A stretch of DNA of 64,000 nt, taken from contig NZ_RBXB01000003.1 in assembly GCF_003634775.1 (NCBI RefSeq), positions 620,001 through 684,000 on the forward strand. Direction: 5' to 3'. Below are positions 1-8,822 of this stretch, in pieces; positions within the stretch are counted from its first letter, which is position 1; each line of letters begins with the position of its first letter. The DNA is from Chryseobacterium defluvii (GTDB taxonomy: Bacteria; Bacteroidota; Bacteroidia; Flavobacteriales; Weeksellaceae). The translations under genes and the position numbers were made by a program. Below the pieces are notes generated by a model, which worked only from the letters and a program-made list of their open reading frames with translations, was not told where the DNA came from and searched no databases.

Positions 1-210
1 AATAAAAACTATTTCATCAGTGGAAATTTCTCTTTTGCGAATCTTTCCGATGATATCAGCTTTGAAGATACTGTGAAATTAAATTATAGTTCATTGGGAG
101 TTACGGCTGGTTACAAATCTCCTTTCGGACAAATCAAAATTAACTTTAGCCACTCTCTTAAAAATAATCAAAAAGGCATATTCAGTGTTATATTAGGACA
201 CTGGTTTTAA
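1..210 (+). CDS. C-terminal end of an outer-membrane protein, probably patatin-like phospholipase with BamA-type barrel (partial)
   Basis: Frame 1 is open from the first base to a TAA at 208-210 and encodes the last 69 residues of a protein whose start lies outside the window. Polar and aromatic residues alternate as in transmembrane beta strands, and the chain ends in HWF, with the terminal aromatic typical of outer-membrane barrels. The Gly-Val-Thr-Ala-Gly-Tyr...Pro-Phe-Gly-Gln-Ile stretch resembles the last strands of the surface-antigen barrel fused to patatin-like phospholipases in flavobacteria. It lies 4 bp before ybeY. The barrel call is reasonable; the phospholipase part is inferred because the catalytic domain is not in view. 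Confidence 0.5.
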   Translation, partial: NKNYFISGNFSFANLSDDISFEDTVKLNYSSLGVTAGYKSPFGQIKINFSHSLKNNQKGIFSVILGHWF

Positions 211-214
211 AACC

Positions 215-637
215 ATGATACAATTCTTTTACGAAAACTTACCCGAAACTGTAAACACAGACTATACAAAATGGCTGGAAGATATCATCCTTTCAGAAGA
301 AAAAAAACCAGGTGAAATCAATTATATCTTCTGTGACGATGAATATTTATTGAAAGTAAACCAGGATTATCTTCAGCATGATTACTATACAGACATCATT
401 ACTTTTGATTATGTAAAGGGTAAAACAATAAGCGGAGAGATTTTCGTATCTTTGCAGCGCATTTCAGATAATGCTTCTACCCTATCCAAAAATTATGAAG
501 AAGAACTGAGAAGAGTTCTAGCTCATGGTATTCTTCATCTTTGTGGATATAAGGATAAAACTGAAGAAGAAGAAAAAGAAATGCGAAGAAAAGAAGATGT
601 TTATTTAGCTAAATATACAGAAGATTCTCATCTTTAA
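215..637 (+). CDS. ybeY: Endoribonuclease YbeY (rRNA maturation factor)
   Basis: A 140-residue protein of normal YbeY length. YbeY is a single-strand-specific metallo-endoribonuclease that helps mature 16S rRNA and takes part in ribosome quality control. The metal-binding motif is visible as AHGILHLCGYKD with His104 and His108. The third ligand position, His in the usual HGxLHLxGYDH motif, is Asp114 here; I believe this variant is common in Bacteroidota, so the protein is probably still active. The gene begins 4 bp after the preceding barrel protein and is followed by a parS site and mnmG. Confidence 0.93.
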   Translation: MIQFFYENLPETVNTDYTKWLEDIILSEEKKPGEINYIFCDDEYLLKVNQDYLQHDYYTDIITFDYVKGKTISGEIFVSLQRISDNASTLSKNYEEELRRVLAHGILHLCGYKDKTEEEEKEMRRKEDVYLAKYTEDSHL

Positions 638-686
638 TTATAGCAAAACAAACGAAAACAACCAATATAAGAAGGTTTTCAGTCAA

Positions 687-702
687 TGTTTCACGTGAAA
701 CA
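687..702. promoter_or_regulatory. parS site (ParB/Spo0J binding site), copy 1
   Basis: The 16-base perfect palindrome TGTTTCACGTGAAACA equals the near-universal parS consensus. It sits in the ybeY-mnmG gap. ParB loads on such sites and spreads to organise the origin region for chromosome segregation. A second identical copy lies at 2612. Confidence 0.9.
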
Positions 703-742
703 TCATATATAAACATTGATTCAAAACCAAATATGTAATAAA

Positions 743-2605
743 ATGATTTCAGAAATATACGACGTAATAGTAGTAGGAGCCGGTCATGCAGGTTGTGAAG
801 CGGCCGCTGCAGCAGCTAATCTCGGATCAAAAACATTGCTTGTCACCATGAACATGCAAACCATTGGTCAGATGAGCTGTAATCCCGCAATGGGCGGTAT
901 TGCAAAAGGACAGATTGTAAGGGAAATTGACGCTATGGGAGGTTATTCAGGGATTGTGGCAGATAAATCTGCTATCCAGTTCAAAATGCTTAACCTTTCC
1001 AAAGGCCCTGCCATGTGGTCTCCAAGAACACAGAATGACAGAATGCTATTTGCAGAAGAATGGCGTTTAGCATTAGAAAATACACCAAATCTTGATTTCT
1101 TTCAGGATATGGTAAAACAGCTTATTATCGAAAATAATAAGGTTTCCGGTGTTATAACATCTTTAGGAATTGAAATAAAAGGAAAATCAGTAGTTCTTAC
1201 CAACGGAACATTCCTTAATGGCCTGATCCATGTTGGAGACAAGCAATTAGGAGGCGGAAGAATGGGTGAACCCAGAGCTTTCGGGATTACAGAACAACTT
1301 GCCTCTTTAGGCTTTGAAGCCGGAAGAATGAAAACCGGTACTCCACCGAGAGTAGACGGAAGAAGCCTTGATTATAGCAAAATGGAAGAACAAAAAGGAG
1401 ATGAAAATCCTCAAAAATTCAGCTATTTAGACACTCCCAGGTTAACCAGACAATTAAGTTGTCATATCGTTTATACCAATGAAACAGTACACGATATTTT
1501 AAGAGAAGGTTTTGATAGAAGTCCTATGTTTAATGGAACGATTCAAAGCTTAGGCCCAAGATATTGCCCAAGTATTGAAGATAAAATCAACCGTTTTGCA
1601 GAAAGAACAAGACATCAGCTTTTCGTAGAGCCGGAAGGTTGGAAAACTGTTGAAATCTACGTAAACGGATTCAGCTCTTCCCTACCCGAAGATGTTCAAA
1701 TTAAGGCTATGAAACATATCCCCGGATTTGAAAATGTAAAAGTATTCCGTCCAGGCTATGCTATTGAGTATGATTATTTTCCACCAACTCAATTAAAGCA
1801 TACCCTTGAAACAAAACTTATCGATAATTTATACTTTGCAGGCCAGATTAATGGTACCACAGGATATGAAGAAGCAGCCGGACAAGGCTTTATGGCAGGT
1901 ATAAATGCCCATAATAAAGTGCATGACAAGGGTGAGTTTACTTTAAACAGAGATGAGGCTTATATCGGCGTTCTCATCGATGATCTGATTACAAAAGGCA
2001 CAGAAGAACCATACAGGATGTTTACCTCCCGTGCAGAATACAGACTTCTTTTAAGACAGGATAATGCAGATATCAGATTAACTGAAAAAGCATATAATCT
2101 TGGCTTAGCTAAAGAAGAAAGATTAAGAAGAGTTGAGGAAAAAATAGCTAAAAGTGAGGAACTTGAGAGCTTTTTGCGGGAAACTTCTTTAAAGCCGGGA
2201 ATCATTAATCCTATCCTAGAAAGTATTGAAAGTAACCCGGTAGACCAGGCTTACAAAGCCGCACAGATCCTTACTAGACCCAATATGACCCTAGAAAAGC
2301 TTGAAAACATTGAATCTATAAAAGAAAAAGCTTCTCAATATGACGAAGAAGTAAGAGAACAGGCAGAAATTAACATTAAATATAAAGGTTATATTGAAAA
2401 AGAAAAAGAAAATGTAGCCAAGCTAAACCGGTTGGAAAACATTAAGATTCCTGAAGATTTTGATTATTCAAAGATATCGAGCCTCTCTGCAGAAGCAAAA
2501 CAAAAAATGTCGAATGTAAGACCAAAAACCATTGCACAGGCAGGAAGAATAAGCGGGGTTTCTCCGGCAGATATCAATGTACTACTGGTATATTTAGGAA
2601 GATAA
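743..2605 (+). CDS. mnmG: tRNA uridine-5-carboxymethylaminomethyl modification enzyme MnmG (GidA)
   Basis: FAD-dependent enzyme that with MnmE installs the cmnm5 group on wobble U34 of several tRNAs. The N-terminus has the Rossmann FAD motif VVGAGHAGCEA at residues 10-20, followed by the family signatures SCNPAMGGIAKG, GTPPRVDGR and the C-terminal TSRAEYRLLLRQDNADIR. The frame is also open from an ATG at 716, but the ATG at 743 (MISEIYDVIVVGAG) puts the Rossmann strand at the usual distance and gives 620 residues, the normal size. The gene stands alone between two parS sites; no parA or parB gene is in the window. Confidence 0.96.
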   Translation: MISEIYDVIVVGAGHAGCEAAAAAANLGSKTLLVTMNMQTIGQMSCNPAMGGIAKGQIVREIDAMGGYSGIVADKSAIQFKMLNLSKGPAMWSPRTQNDRMLFAEEWRLALENTPNLDFFQDMVKQLIIENNKVSGVITSLGIEIKGKSVVLTNGTFLNGLIHVGDKQLGGGRMGEPRAFGITEQLASLGFEAGRMKTGTPPRVDGRSLDYSKMEEQKGDENPQKFSYLDTPRLTRQLSCHIVYTNETVHDILREGFDRSPMFNGTIQSLGPRYCPSIEDKINRFAERTRHQLFVEPEGWKTVEIYVNGFSSSLPEDVQIKAMKHIPGFENVKVFRPGYAIEYDYFPPTQLKHTLETKLIDNLYFAGQINGTTGYEEAAGQGFMAGINAHNKVHDKGEFTLNRDEAYIGVLIDDLITKGTEEPYRMFTSRAEYRLLLRQDNADIRLTEKAYNLGLAKEERLRRVEEKIAKSEELESFLRETSLKPGIINPILESIESNPVDQAYKAAQILTRPNMTLEKLENIESIKEKASQYDEEVREQAEINIKYKGYIEKEKENVAKLNRLENIKIPEDFDYSKISSLSAEAKQKMSNVRPKTIAQAGRISGVSPADINVLLVYLGR

Positions 2606-2611
2606 AAATAA

Positions 2612-2627
2612 TGTTTCACGTGAAACA
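2612..2627. promoter_or_regulatory. parS site (ParB/Spo0J binding site), copy 2
   Basis: Second perfect copy of TGTTTCACGTGAAACA, 6 bp after the mnmG stop codon. The copies start 1925 bp apart and bracket mnmG. Two exact 16-mers so close together are not expected by chance. Confidence 0.9.
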
Positions 2628-2716
2628 TATGTAAAAAATAAACAAAAATTAAGGTATTTATAAGCTTATCGCCGGCTTCTGAATATCTTAATTTTTAATT
2701 TAAAAGGAACATATCA

Positions 2717-3538
2717 ATGAAAATTAAAGATCATTTTCTTTCCCAGGAAATATTTGAAATTAAAGAAACCGAAACAAAAGGAGTTTTTAAAACCTCCCCT
2801 ATTCCATCAAATATTTCCAGATATTATGAAAGTGAAGATTACATTTCCCATCATCAGGATTCAGGAAGCCTAAAAGAAAAGCTTTATAAATTTTTACAAT
2901 CGTTCAATCTGCAGTATAAAAAGAATATTCTAGTTGATAGGATTAAGAAAAATTCAAGGGTATTGGACTATGGTTGCGGAGCCGGAGAATTTGTAAAATA
3001 TATCGAAAATGATTTTGAAACTTTCGGTTTTGAACCGGATTCTGATGCAAGAAAAGCCGCACAAAATAAAATTTCAAAAGCAAAAATCATTGATAATATC
3101 CATGCCATTGAAGATGGAACTTTGAATGCCATAACTTTATGGCATGTTTTCGAACATATAGAAAACCAGGATGAAATGCTCGATATTTTCTATCGAAAAT
3201 TAAAAGAAAAAGGATTGCTCATCATTGCCGTTCCCAACCCTACTTCTTATGACGCAAAACATTATAAAGAATATTGGGCAGCCTATGATGTACCCAGACA
3301 CATCTATCATTTTTCAAAAAACGGAATGGAAAATCTGATTTCAGGAAAATCAGATTGGAAAATGAGAAAAATCAAACCTTTGGTTCTTGACTCTTATTAT
3401 ATCTCCATGCTAAGCGAAAAATATAAAAAATCACCTCTTTTTTGGATAAAAGCGATGGTCTACGGAACGATTTCTAACATAAAAGCTCTTTTTTCGAACG
3501 AATTTTCAAGTTTGATATATATTATCGAAAAAAGATAG
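2717..3538 (+). CDS. Class I SAM-dependent methyltransferase
   Basis: A 273-residue soluble protein with a UbiG/methyltransferase-11/23-type fold. Motif I is VLDYGCGAGEFVKYIE at about residues 84-99, motif II the acidic FGFEPD, and the post-motif II segment is LWHVFEHIEN, typical of this group. The N-terminal 80 residues include a YYESEDYISHH segment seen in flavobacterial relatives that act near the cell envelope. The substrate cannot be read from sequence. It is monocistronic, 111 bp after mnmG, and followed by hairpins. Confidence 0.85.
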   Translation: MKIKDHFLSQEIFEIKETETKGVFKTSPIPSNISRYYESEDYISHHQDSGSLKEKLYKFLQSFNLQYKKNILVDRIKKNSRVLDYGCGAGEFVKYIENDFETFGFEPDSDARKAAQNKISKAKIIDNIHAIEDGTLNAITLWHVFEHIENQDEMLDIFYRKLKEKGLLIIAVPNPTSYDAKHYKEYWAAYDVPRHIYHFSKNGMENLISGKSDWKMRKIKPLVLDSYYISMLSEKYKKSPLFWIKAMVYGTISNIKALFSNEFSSLIYIIEKR

Positions 3539-3545
3539 AAAATCG

Positions 3546-3629
3546 ATTTTTGACCCTTTTCTGAAGGTCAATTTTTGACAATTTTGAACAAAAAATAAAA
3601 AAAACTCGTGAATTTGACGAGTTTTTTAT
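3546..3629 (+). terminator. Intrinsic terminator(s) after the methyltransferase gene
   Basis: Two hairpins in series. The first pairs TTGACC with GGTCAA and is followed by TTTTT (about 3550-3575). The second is stronger: AAAACTCGT (3601-3609) pairs with ACGAGTTTT (3617-3625) and runs into T residues. The A/T flanks would let it act in both directions. Confidence 0.75.
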
Positions 3630-3830
3630 TTCAAATTTTTGACCGAATTTGAAAATCGATTTAAATTTAAATATTAGTTCAATAATTTTTTTGAGTAATG
3701 TTCTTAAAAAAACAAAACATAAGCTAACATATTTTAATTTTTAAATGAATTCAAATATTAAGAGTATTTAAAAATATAATCTTCTGATCAATTTCATTAA
3801 TTTTTAGAAACCTCCAATTAAGTCATAAAT

Positions 3831-3866
3831 AAAAAAGTCCGTAGAAAAACCTACAGACTTTTTTTA
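3831..3866 (-). terminator. Terminator of pgk
   Basis: AAAAGTC-C-GTAG at 3831-3844 pairs with CTAC-A-GACTTTT at 3851-3864 (one mismatch) with A/T flanks, 20 bp beyond the pgk stop. The rest of 3630-3830 is AT-rich and I see no gene or motif there. Confidence 0.75.
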
Positions 3867-3884
3867 TTGATAAAATTAAATTTC

Positions 3885-5075
3885 TTACTTATTAATTGCA
3901 GCAACTCCAGGAAGTTCCAAACCTTCCAGGCTTTCCAACATTGCTCCTCCCCCTGTTGAAACATAGCTTACTTTTTCACCGTACCCGAACTGTTTAACAA
4001 AAGCAACACTATCTCCTCCTCCAACTAATGAAAATGCTCCTAATCGGGTGGCAGCAGCAATACTATCACCTAAAGCTACTGTTCCTGCAGCAAAATTTGA
4101 CATTTCAAACACTCCGATAGGTCCGTTCCATAAAATGGTTCTTGAGTTTAAAAGAACATCATTGAACTGGTCCCTTGATTTCTGTCCTGCATCCAATCCC
4201 ATCCATCCTTCAGGAATCGCATAAATATCAACTTCTTTTCTGTCTGCATCATTGCTGAAGCTTTCTGCAATAATGGCATCAGAAGGAAGATATACCTTTA
4301 CATTATGTTCTTTTGCTTTTCCTAATATTTCAACCGCCAAAGAAAGTTTATCGTCCTCTACTAAAGAACTTCCAATTTTACCTCCTAAAGCTTTAATAAA
4401 TGTAAATGCCATTCCACCTCCTATAATTAAATTATCTACCGCTGGTAAAATGTTTTCTATAATGGTAATTTTAGTTGAAACTTTAGAACCTCCAAGTATT
4501 GCTGTAATAGGCTTTTCACCACTCTTTAAAACTTTATCAATAGCTTGTAGCTCTTTAGCCATTAATAAACCGAAAAATTTAGTTGAAGGAAAAAATTTAG
4601 CAATTACTGCTGTAGAAGCATGTGCTCTGTGAGCTGTACCAAAGGCATCATTTACATAAGCATCTCCTAACTTAGATAACTGCTCTGCAAATGATTCATC
4701 TCCTTTCTCCTCTTCATTATGAAAACGCAGATTCTCTAATAATAAGATTTCACCCGGTTGAAGAGCAGCTCCAGCTTGTTCTGCTTTCTCTCCTATGCAT
4801 TCTTCTACAAATTTTACTTCCTGCCCAAGAACATTAGAAACTTCGTTGATGATATGCTTAAGAGAAAACTCATCTTTTATTTCTCCTTTAGGTCTTCCCA
4901 AATGGGTCATTAAAATTACAGAACCTCCATCCTTAAGAATTTTTTCTATAGTCGGTTTTACGGCAACAATTCTTGTATTATCTGTAACGTTAAGCTGATC
5001 GTCTTGCGGAACATTGAAATCCACTCTTACCAGAGCTTTCTTATCTCTAAAATTGAAATCATTGATTGTCTTCAT
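3885..5075 (-). CDS. pgk: Phosphoglycerate kinase
   Basis: Full-length 396-residue glycolytic enzyme interconverting 1,3-bisphosphoglycerate + ADP and 3-phosphoglycerate + ATP in the cytoplasm. Diagnostic segments are RVDFNVP near the N-terminus, [23 protein letters not shown], the hinge [19 protein letters not shown] and the C-terminal nucleotide site GGGDS...STGGGA. It is the only minus-strand gene in the first 12 kb and is transcribed divergently from rpiB across a 553-bp gap. Confidence 0.97.
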   Translation of the reverse strand: MKTINDFNFRDKKALVRVDFNVPQDDQLNVTDNTRIVAVKPTIEKILKDGGSVILMTHLGRPKGEIKDEFSLKHIINEVSNVLGQEVKFVEECIGEKAEQAGAALQPGEILLLENLRFHNEEEKGDESFAEQLSKLGDAYVNDAFGTAHRAHASTAVIAKFFPSTKFFGLLMAKELQAIDKVLKSGEKPITAILGGSKVSTKITIIENILPAVDNLIIGGGMAFTFIKALGGKIGSSLVEDDKLSLAVEILGKAKEHNVKVYLPSDAIIAESFSNDADRKEVDIYAIPEGWMGLDAGQKSRDQFNDVLLNSRTILWNGPIGVFEMSNFAAGTVALGDSIAAATRLGAFSLVGGGDSVAFVKQFGYGEKVSYVSTGGGAMLESLEGLELPGVAAINK

Positions 5076-5628
5076 AAATTACTTTGAATTTTCTTTTCAC
5101 AAATGTAAGATTTTAAAATTTTTGAAACTGATGAACCAGACAAAAGTTTTCAAAAATCTTCCCACAAACCCAATCATCCACTAATCAACAAATTTTTATT
5201 TTTAAGAAAAAGAAAGACGTTGATTGTTGTTGAGTATTGTGAATTTAGGGGATAACTTTTCGTCAAAAACTTCATAACATGAAATTTGATTTCAATTCAT
5301 ATTTAATTAACAATATAATCTGCTGTAAATCTGACATTTTTTGCTATTACTAACAATTATGGATAACTTTTCAACAGAGGCTATTATTAATTTCTCCACT
5401 ATGGAAAAAGTAAAGATTAACTGGAAAAAGATTTTGAAAGTTTCAGACAAAATATTTTTCAGAAAATTTCAATAGTGATTTTTTTCAAACGGAAAATATT
5501 TAGTTCACAAAAGTTTTCCACACTTATTCACATTCGTTTGCACAATTTACTAATGAAAAGCTAACAGTTGTTGATAGAATACTTAACTTTGTAGTGAAAG
5601 TAAATCTAATAAGTCTAATACTATAATT
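5076..5628. other. Divergent intergenic region with DnaA-box-like cluster (candidate oriC)
   Basis: 553 bp with no credible gene between pgk and rpiB, very AT-rich. Three 9-mers near the right end follow the relaxed DnaA-box consensus TTWTNCACA in one orientation with starts 10 and 12 bp apart: TTTTCCACA (5514-5522), TTATTCACA (5524-5532) and GTTTGCACA (5536-5544, one mismatch). In the opposite orientation are TATGGATAA (5358-5366, one mismatch to TGTGGATAA) and AGGGGATAA (5247-5255, two mismatches). Two parS sites lie 2.5-5 kb away. The call as an origin is inference; the motifs are visible. Confidence 0.45.
5584..5591 (+). promoter_or_regulatory. Promoter -7 element of rpiB
   Basis: TAACTTTG matches the Bacteroidota -7 consensus TAnnTTTG, 37 bp before the rpiB ATG. 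No clear -33 TTTG is seen at the expected spacing. Confidence 0.5.
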
Positions 5629-6063
5629 ATGAAAAGAAAGATAGCTATTGCAGCTGATCACGCAGGTTTCGAATATAAAGAGATCATTAAAAAGCATCTT
5701 GAGGAGCAGTTTGAGGTTCAGGATTTCGGGACTTATTCTACGGACAGTGTAGATTACCCTGATTTTGTACATCCTGCAGCAACATCTGTGGAAAACGGAG
5801 AGAATGAATTGGGAATCCTGATCTGCGGAAGCGGAAACGGGGTTCAGATTACGGCTAACAAACATCAGAAAATTCGTTGTGCTCTTTGTTGGATGCCTGA
5901 AATTGCATCATTGGCAAGACAGCATAATGATGCCAACATGATTTCCATTCCGGCGAGATTTATTGCAAAAGAAGTGGCTATAGAGATTGTAAATAAATTT
6001 CTGTCAACCGATTTTGAAGGCGGAAGGCATCAGAACAGAGTAGATAAGATTGCTTATTGCTAA
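5629..6063 (+). CDS. rpiB: Ribose-5-phosphate isomerase B
   Basis: A 144-residue RpiB/LacAB-family sugar-phosphate isomerase interconverting ribose 5-phosphate and ribulose 5-phosphate in the pentose phosphate pathway. The N-terminal AADHAGFEYKE and the catalytic-region GILICGSGNGVQITANKH are diagnostic (GSGNG replaces the common GTGxG). The SLARQHNDANMISIPARFI segment is also typical. It is a single gene with a promoter element upstream and a terminator directly downstream. Confidence 0.95.
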   Translation: MKRKIAIAADHAGFEYKEIIKKHLEEQFEVQDFGTYSTDSVDYPDFVHPAATSVENGENELGILICGSGNGVQITANKHQKIRCALCWMPEIASLARQHNDANMISIPARFIAKEVAIEIVNKFLSTDFEGGRHQNRVDKIAYC

Positions 6064-6069
6064 TATATA

Positions 6070-6108
6070 AAGGCTTGCTAATCAATTGGCAAGCCTTATT
6101 TATTTTTA
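6070..6108 (+). terminator. Terminator of rpiB
   Basis: AAGGCTTGC (6070-6078) pairs perfectly with GCAAGCCTT (6089-6097) and is followed by ATTTATTTTT, 6 bp after the rpiB stop. Confidence 0.9.
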
Positions 6109-6281
6109 AATGCTTATCTTTGCCAAGTCAAGTTGAAACACATTCTATTATTCCCATTCATAAACCTGAAGTATTAATAAAAGGTTTTTCTCCCCTCTCC
6201 TTTTTTTGTATTAAATTTATACAAACTAATCCATTATTAAAAAGTATGGAAAGAAAATTGATGTAATGGTTTAAAAAGAAT

Positions 6282-6460
6282 ATGAATCTCTGTTCTTTTT
6301 CTTTTTTACTTATAGCCGGAAGTTTTAATCAGGCTTAAAAACTTCCGAAAGACATTTAGGAGAAATAAAATATCCTGACTGTAGGGAGTTCTATAAAAAG
6401 ACAAAAGAATATTATAATAGTCTGGTAGAAAAGAGAATTTCATACATAATAAAACAATAG
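6282..6460 (+). pseudogene. Degraded small secreted-protein gene
   Basis: The 548-bp gap between rpiB and rnr holds no intact gene. At 6282 an ATG opens an 18-residue signal-peptide-like stretch (MNLCSFSFLLIAGSFNQA) that hits a stop at 6336. In a neighbouring frame from about 6328 to the TAG ending at 6460 the translation is hydrophilic and coding-like (KTSERHLGEIKYPDCREF, then a Lys/Tyr/Glu-rich tail). A frameshifted short secreted or lipoprotein gene fits, but no family is recognised. The flanks 6110-6280 and 6461-6611 show nothing supportable. Confidence 0.3.
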
Positions 6461-6611
6461 ATATTAAAATGCAGGTTATCTGAACTCACAATTTAAGAAT
6501 CTGTTAAATAAAATAATAATAGTAAAAATACAACATTAATGATGAAGATGTCTATAAAGCTTTTCAGTATGGGAAGTTATAGACCTTAAAGAAGAATTTA
6601 AATTTTAACCT

Positions 6612-8762
6612 ATGAAAAAAAGAAGATATATAAGTCATAAAAATGATACGAAACTGATGGAGATCGGAAGACTGATCCTGCGTTTCATGAACGAAAATTC
6701 GTCCAAAATCTATAATTATAAACAGATTGCAGACGGAATAGATTACAAAAATCCAAGACAAAGAGAACTGGTTATCCAGGCATTGCATAAACTGCAGGCT
6801 TCTGAAAAAATCAAAGAAGCTGAAAAAGGAAAATATATTGTTAATCTTAATATTGCCGGAACCTTGACCGGGACTATAGATTTCAATCAGTCCGGCAACG
6901 CCTATGTGAAAGTGGAAGGATTGGAAGATGACATTTTTATCCACTCCAAAAATGTGAAGGATGCTTTGCAGGGTGATAAAGTATTAATCATAACCTACCA
7001 TTATAAGGGTAAAAAGCTTGAAGGTTCCGTCTTAGAGGTCCTGGAAAGAGCCAGAACAGAATTTGTAGGAACATTCCAGGTGATCAATCATAAAGATTTT
7101 GGATTTGTAGTCTGTGATAAAAAGACGATTAATACAGATATTTTTATCCCGAAAACAAAATTCAACGGGGCTGAAAACGGAGATAAGGTCATTGTAAAAA
7201 TGGTAGAATGGAAGCCGGGAGATAAAAATCCGGAAGGTGAAATTATCCAGGTTTTAGGAGCTCCGGGAGAGCACGAAACAGAAATCCACTCTATTCTGGC
7301 AGAATATGGGTTGCCTTATGAGTTTCCGGGTGAAGTAGAAAGAGATGCAGATAAAATTGACAGAAGGATTACCGATGAAGAAGTGGCTAAACGTTGGGAT
7401 ATGCGGGGGATTTGTACATTTACCATAGACCCTAAAGATGCAAAAGATTTTGATGATGCTTTATCCATAAGAAAGCTCGAAAACGGAAACTGGGAAATAG
7501 GAGTACATATTGCAGATGTGTCTCATTATGTGATCCCGGGAACGATGCTAGATGATGAAGCATACCAGAGAGCTACTTCAGTGTACTTAGTTGATCGTGT
7601 TGTTCCGATGTTACCGGAAGTATTAAGCAATGATGTATGTTCGCTTCGTCCAAATGAAGATAAATATACATTCTCAGCTGTTTTTGAACTGAATGATAAC
7701 GCTGAGATTCAGAAACAATGGTTCGGAAGAACGGTAATTCATTCAGACAGAAGATTTACTTATGAAGAAGCTCAGGAACGTATAGAAACCAAGCAGGGAG
7801 ATCTGGCAGAAGAAATTCTTGTGCTGGATAGACTAGCCAAAATCATGCGTGCAGAGCGTATCCGAAAAGGGGCAATTACTTTCGACAGAAGTGAAGTGAG
7901 ATTCAATTTGGATGAAAATAATGAACCGGTGGGAGTTTACTTTAAAATAAGCAAGGACTCCAACCATCTGATTGAAGAATTTATGTTGTTGGCCAACAGG
8001 AAAGTTTCTGAATTTGTTTCTCTATCCAGAAAAGGCGAAATTACCAATAATACATTCATTTATAGGGTTCACGATGATCCGGATCCTGCCAAATTGGAAG
8101 CATTGAGGGATTTTGTTTCTTCCTTCGGGTACAGGATGGATTTAGCCAATACTAAAAAAGTAGCGGAATCTTTGAATAAACTATTGCATGATGTCAAAGG
8201 AAAAGGAGAAGAAAATATGATCGAAACACTGGCTATGAGAAGTATGAGTAAAGCGGTCTATTCTACCGAACCTATTGGGCACTACGGCTTAGGATTCGAA
8301 TATTATACCCATTTCACCTCTCCTATCCGTCGTTATCCGGATTTAATTGCGCACCGTTTGCTTCAGCACTATCTGGATGGAGGAAAATCTCCGAACAAAA
8401 ATGAGCTTGAGGAAAAAGCAAAACATTGTAGTTCTATGGAAAGACTGGCTGCTGATGCAGAAAGAGATTCCATTAAGTTTATGCAGGTGAAATTCATGGA
8501 AAAACATATCGGGGAAGTGTTCACGGGGGTTATTTCAGGAGTTGCCGAATTCGGTTTCTGGGTAGAAATCCCTGAAAACGGAGCGGAAGGATTAATAAAA
8601 TTAAGAGATTTAGTGGATGATTCCTATATGTTCGACTCTAAAACGCATGCGGTTTACGGAACAAGAACGGGTAATAAATATCAATTGGGAGACCAGGTTC
8701 AGATCAAAGTAGTAAAAGCCAACCTGATTCAAAAGCAACTGGACTTTAAGATTGTTGATTAA
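6612..8762 (+). CDS. rnr: Ribonuclease R
   Basis: A 716-residue 3'-5' exoribonuclease of the RNB/RNase II family that degrades structured RNA. Visible in order: a basic N-terminal winged-helix region (about 10-75), cold-shock OB domains (about 85-240), the RNB catalytic domain with the Asp cluster TIDPKDAKDFDDALS at about 271-285, the FTSPIRRYPDL signature near residue 560, and a C-terminal S1 domain (about 635-716). The RNase-R-type Lys-rich tail beyond S1 is nearly absent. Monocistronic. Confidence 0.96.
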   Translation: MKKRRYISHKNDTKLMEIGRLILRFMNENSSKIYNYKQIADGIDYKNPRQRELVIQALHKLQASEKIKEAEKGKYIVNLNIAGTLTGTIDFNQSGNAYVKVEGLEDDIFIHSKNVKDALQGDKVLIITYHYKGKKLEGSVLEVLERARTEFVGTFQVINHKDFGFVVCDKKTINTDIFIPKTKFNGAENGDKVIVKMVEWKPGDKNPEGEIIQVLGAPGEHETEIHSILAEYGLPYEFPGEVERDADKIDRRITDEEVAKRWDMRGICTFTIDPKDAKDFDDALSIRKLENGNWEIGVHIADVSHYVIPGTMLDDEAYQRATSVYLVDRVVPMLPEVLSNDVCSLRPNEDKYTFSAVFELNDNAEIQKQWFGRTVIHSDRRFTYEEAQERIETKQGDLAEEILVLDRLAKIMRAERIRKGAITFDRSEVRFNLDENNEPVGVYFKISKDSNHLIEEFMLLANRKVSEFVSLSRKGEITNNTFIYRVHDDPDPAKLEALRDFVSSFGYRMDLANTKKVAESLNKLLHDVKGKGEENMIETLAMRSMSKAVYSTEPIGHYGLGFEYYTHFTSPIRRYPDLIAHRLLQHYLDGGKSPNKNELEEKAKHCSSMERLAADAERDSIKFMQVKFMEKHIGEVFTGVISGVAEFGFWVEIPENGAEGLIKLRDLVDDSYMFDSKTHAVYGTRTGNKYQLGDQVQIKVVKANLIQKQLDFKIVD

Positions 8763-8777
8763 TTAAATCATAAAGGC

Positions 8778-8785
8778 TAACTTTG
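8778..8785 (+). promoter_or_regulatory. Promoter -7 element for the LysE-type gene
   Basis: TAACTTTG (TAnnTTTG consensus) lies 38 bp upstream of the ATG at 8823, in the short gap after rnr. Confidence 0.45.
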
Positions 8786-8822
8786 TATAAGATGACATTT
8801 TTCATCCTTAAAAAGAATTTGA

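Noticed and set aside
3539..3661. Repeated AAATCGATTT and ATTTTTGACC words after the methyltransferase gene
   Set aside because: Short, AT-rich and explained by tandem terminator hairpins; no regular repeat unit or CRISPR-like spacing.
4252..4632. Plus-strand ORF of 126 codons inside pgk
   Set aside because: Complement of a fully conserved glycolytic gene; its translation shows no domain or signal and is a shadow.
6057..6266. ORF of 69 codons overlapping the rpiB stop
   Set aside because: It runs through the rpiB terminator hairpin and its translation has no recognisable structure.
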